Shown here: positions 12,353-14,204 of the stretch, one piece after another
How the letters are laid out: every line of letters begins with the position of its first letter
Position numbering within the stretch: position 1 is the first letter of the stretch
DNA from: Stomatobaculum sp.
GTDB lineage: Bacteria > Bacillota_A > Clostridia > Lachnospirales > Lachnospiraceae
Reading direction: 5' to 3'
Length of the DNA: 14,204 bases
Assembly: GCA_017449925.1 (NCBI GenBank)
Contig: JAFSYO010000089.1
Location: 1 to 14,204, forward strand
Made by a program: the position numbers and the translations under genes
The notes under the pieces: generated by a model
The model's database searches: none
What the model was told of the DNA's origin: nothing
Seen by the model: only the letters and a program-made list of their open reading frames with translations

Positions 12353-13837
12353 ATGCATGCGTTGATTGAAAGTCTGAAATATTTCCTGGATCCACGATTT
12401 GTACTGCTCTGCGGCGCGGGAAGCGCTGCAGGGCTTTTTGTGGGTTCCATTCCCGGACTTTCCGTCTCCATGGCGACAGCGCTGCTGGTCTCCATCACCT
12501 ATACCTGGTCCGCGGGCGATGCCCTGGCGGCTATCATGGGAGTCTATGTGGTCGGGGTGTTTTCCGGAGCATTGTCCGCGATCCTCCTGAATATCCCCGG
12601 GGCTCCGTCTTCAGTGGTTACCACCTTGGACGGCTACCCCATGGCAAAGCGCGGCGAAGCCTTTAAGGCGCTTAAGTACGCCACGGTCTATTCCTTTGTC
12701 GGTTCCGTGTTCGGCCTCCTCATGCTGGCGCTGCTGGCGGAGCCGATCACCGCGATGGCGCTGAAATTCCAGCCCATGGACTATTTCCTGCTGGCACTTT
12801 TCGGCCTGGCCACAGTTGGCGGTTTAAGCTACGGAAGCTTTTCCAAGGGACTGGTCAGTGTGGTCTTTGGTCTCTTCTTTTCCATGATAGGGATGGTTTC
12901 TGTCCTGGGAACGCCGCGGCTTACCTTCGGCATCCGGGCTCTGAACGCAGGCGTCCCGACGGTGCCTGCCCTGGTGGGGCTTTTCGGCTTTGCCGAGGTG
13001 CTTTGCGTGGTCAACGAGGGCCATATGGAGGCCGAGGTAAATGAGATCACACACCAGACGGTGCGGATGAAGGAAATCCTGAAGGAATTCGGGCGCAGCA
13101 TGTACTACAGCCTGATCGGTACCGTGGTGGGGGCTCTGCCCGGGGCCGGTGGCCCGGTGGCTGCATTTCTCGCCTATTCCCAGGCAAAAAACATCGTAAA
13201 AAATCCCTCCAGGCTCTTTGGGGAAGGAGCGGTGGAAGGAATCGTAGCATCCGAAAGTGCGAACAATGCCTGCATCGGCGGAGCGCTGATCCCGATGCTG
13301 ACCCTGGCGGTGCCGGGGGACGCGGTGACAGCCATCATTCTTTCTGTTTTTTACGTCCACGGCCTGCAGCCAGGCCCCATGTTCTTGAGTAAAAGCCCGG
13401 AAAGCTTTCACGCGATCCTGGGCGGCGGACTGATCAGCTGCGTATTCCTCCTGCTGCTGGGGCTCCTCATCGCGCCCCACCTTGCGGGGATCATCAACGT
13501 GCCGAAGACCTTTCTGATGCCGGTGGTGTCGCTGCTCTGCGTGATCGGGGCCTACGCCTGCCGGGGGCGGATGTTCGATGTGGGACTGATGTTCTTTTTC
13601 GGAATCCTGGGATTTGTCATGCGCTCCCGCGGCTACTCCGTGGCGCCCATGACCCTGGCCCTCGTGCTCGGCGGCATGATGGATTCCAACTTCCGCCGCG
13701 CCGTGTCGCTGGCTTCCTCCGAGGATCACATGCTGGCAGCCATGTTCGGGCGGCCCATCACCATCGTGCTTCTGCTCCTCACCATCATTTCCCTCGCCGC
13801 GAACCTGACGGGGGCGGGGAGGAGAATAGGCAAGTAA
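12353..13837 (+). CDS. tctA: Tripartite tricarboxylate transporter large membrane subunit (TctA)
   Basis: The 494-residue transport channel of the TTT system, using an ion gradient to take up the carboxylate delivered by TctC. Roughly twelve hydrophobic segments are present. The two related half-motifs are visible: GLFVGSIPGLSVSMATALL near residues 27-45 and GTVVGALPGAGGPVAAFLAY near 256-275. Other TctA landmarks are NIPGAPSSVVTTLDGYPMAKRGEAFKAL, SYGSFSKGLVSVVFGL, TPRLTFG and EGIVASESANNACIGGALIPMLTLAVPGD, plus LALVLGGMMDSNFRRAVS at the C-terminus. Length is normal. GAGAGAG precedes the ATG. All three components sit together, so the transporter should be complete; no two-component regulator (tctDE) lies in the window. 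Confidence 0.96.
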   Translation: MHALIESLKYFLDPRFVLLCGAGSAAGLFVGSIPGLSVSMATALLVSITYTWSAGDALAAIMGVYVVGVFSGALSAILLNIPGAPSSVVTTLDGYPMAKRGEAFKALKYATVYSFVGSVFGLLMLALLAEPITAMALKFQPMDYFLLALFGLATVGGLSYGSFSKGLVSVVFGLFFSMIGMVSVLGTPRLTFGIRALNAGVPTVPALVGLFGFAEVLCVVNEGHMEAEVNEITHQTVRMKEILKEFGRSMYYSLIGTVVGALPGAGGPVAAFLAYSQAKNIVKNPSRLFGEGAVEGIVASESANNACIGGALIPMLTLAVPGDAVTAIILSVFYVHGLQPGPMFLSKSPESFHAILGGGLISCVFLLLLGLLIAPHLAGIINVPKTFLMPVVSLLCVIGAYACRGRMFDVGLMFFFGILGFVMRSRGYSVAPMTLALVLGGMMDSNFRRAVSLASSEDHMLAAMFGRPITIVLLLLTIISLAANLTGAGRRIGK

Positions 13838-13967
13838 GATATTGGCTTTTTTCGTGCTGGAAGCAGAAGGGCAGAAGAGTGCATGAGCGGAAGTACGGAT
13901 GTGCGTGAGGGTATTCTATGAAGTCCCAAGTTGCACTTCCTTGTCGGAACCTGTTTTTTCTCTGCTT

Positions 13968-13988
13968 TGCTTGATTTCAAGCATTTTT
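13968..13988 (+). terminator. Probable terminator downstream of tctA
   Basis: TGCTTG (13968-13973) pairs with CAAGCA (13978-13983) around an ATTT loop, followed by five T residues and CCC. The stem has only six pairs and lies about 130 bases beyond the tctA stop. Confidence 0.45.
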
Positions 13989-14026
13989 CCCGCTTGGTTG
14001 GGGATATGCAGGTATGTGCTGAAATG

Positions 14027-14059
14027 CACTCCCTTGTTACCGAAGGATACAAGGGAGTG
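14027..14059. repeat. 11-bp perfect inverted repeat
   Basis: CACTCCCTTGT (14027-14037) pairs perfectly with 14049-14059; the 11-base centre can add two more C-G pairs (14040-14041 with 14045-14046). No U-tail follows. Confidence 0.7.
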
Positions 14060-14062
14060 AAG

Positions 14063-14123
14063 CAGAGGACTTAGGCTCTATAGCCCCACGACTCTCATAA
14101 TTCAGTCTTTATTAAGTCCTCTG
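14063..14123. repeat. 11-bp inverted repeat enclosing two smaller hairpins
   Basis: CAGAGGACTTA (14063-14073) pairs perfectly with TAAGTCCTCTG (14113-14123). Inside, GGCT-CTAT-AGCC (14074-14085) and GACT...AGTC (14090-14107) can each form a small stem, giving a possible three-way junction. It starts three bases after the preceding inverted repeat. Confidence 0.55.
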
Positions 14124-14204
14124 AGCAGGGGACGAGGGAGTGCGGACTGGAAGTTTCGTATATAGCCCCAATTTTTGAGCTCATTTTGATGGGACGAGAT
14201 GATC

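Larger units (their letters stand above)
13838..14204. other. Gene-free region with inverted repeats at the window edge
   Basis: No reading frame here has a ribosome site, family resemblance or acceptable length. The stretch contains a weak U-tailed hairpin (13968-13988), two 11-base-pair inverted repeats (14027-14059 and 14063-14123), and a direct repeat TATAGCCCCA at about 14079 and 14162. It could be the flank of a mobile element or a structured RNA continuing past the window. Confidence 0.5.

Noticed and set aside
13726..14052. A 108-codon reverse frame at the end of tctA and beyond
   Set aside because: Over a third of it is antisense to tctA, the rest has no family resemblance, and it lacks a ribosome site.
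13838..14204. A CRISPR array or tRNA in the repeat-rich tail
   Set aside because: Repeats are not regularly spaced and no cloverleaf with a proper T-loop or CCA-end could be drawn.

Overview
The window reads as chromosomal DNA of an anaerobic Bacillota, most likely a class Clostridia gut or rumen bacterium. I infer this from the oxygen-sensitive iorAB genes, the strong AGGAGG-type ribosome sites, the lipoprotein signal on the TctC-type protein, the many U-tailed hairpin terminators, and a moderately high GC content in most genes. No rRNA, tRNA, CRISPR array or complete mobile element is visible.

Layout. Positions 1-659 hold the 3' end of a metal P-type ATPase. A more AT-rich, reverse-strand pair of small genes (DUF4160, DUF2442) follows at 725-1246. 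A forward operon at about 1388-6098 is the centre of interest: a consensus promoter, a 34-codon phenylalanine-rich leader peptide, an attenuator-like hairpin, then iorA, iorB, a phenylacetate-CoA ligase gene and a tandem-ACT protein, closed by a strong terminator. Next come a short Ntn-hydrolase (bile-salt-hydrolase-like) gene and a cysteine-rich DUF3795 gene (6138-7235), and a strong terminator at 7263-7311. On the reverse strand lie an AEC-family permease and a type I L-asparaginase (9313 down to 7341). From about 9422 forward there is a promoter with an overlapping dyad, a truncated ilvD fragment, a chorismate mutase and 5-formyltetrahydrofolate cyclo-ligase. A complete tripartite tricarboxylate transporter (tctC-tctB-tctA) occupies 10722-13837. 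The last 367 bases carry no convincing gene but contain several inverted repeats.

How the genes work together. IorAB interconverts arylpyruvates and aryl-acetyl-CoA with ferredoxin, and the ligase interconverts aryl-acetyl-CoA and the free aryl acid. The usual reading is breakdown of aromatic amino acids. The leader, however, has 9 Phe codons among 34 and can be folded into mutually exclusive 1:2, 2:3 and 3:4 pairings like a classical phe attenuator. That logic (low Phe gives expression) would fit the opposite direction: salvage of phenylacetate into phenylpyruvate and phenylalanine. This Phe-responsive attenuation of an iorAB-paaK operon is the best candidate for something undescribed here. 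The nearby chorismate mutase also belongs to Phe/Tyr synthesis, though it is in a separate transcription unit.
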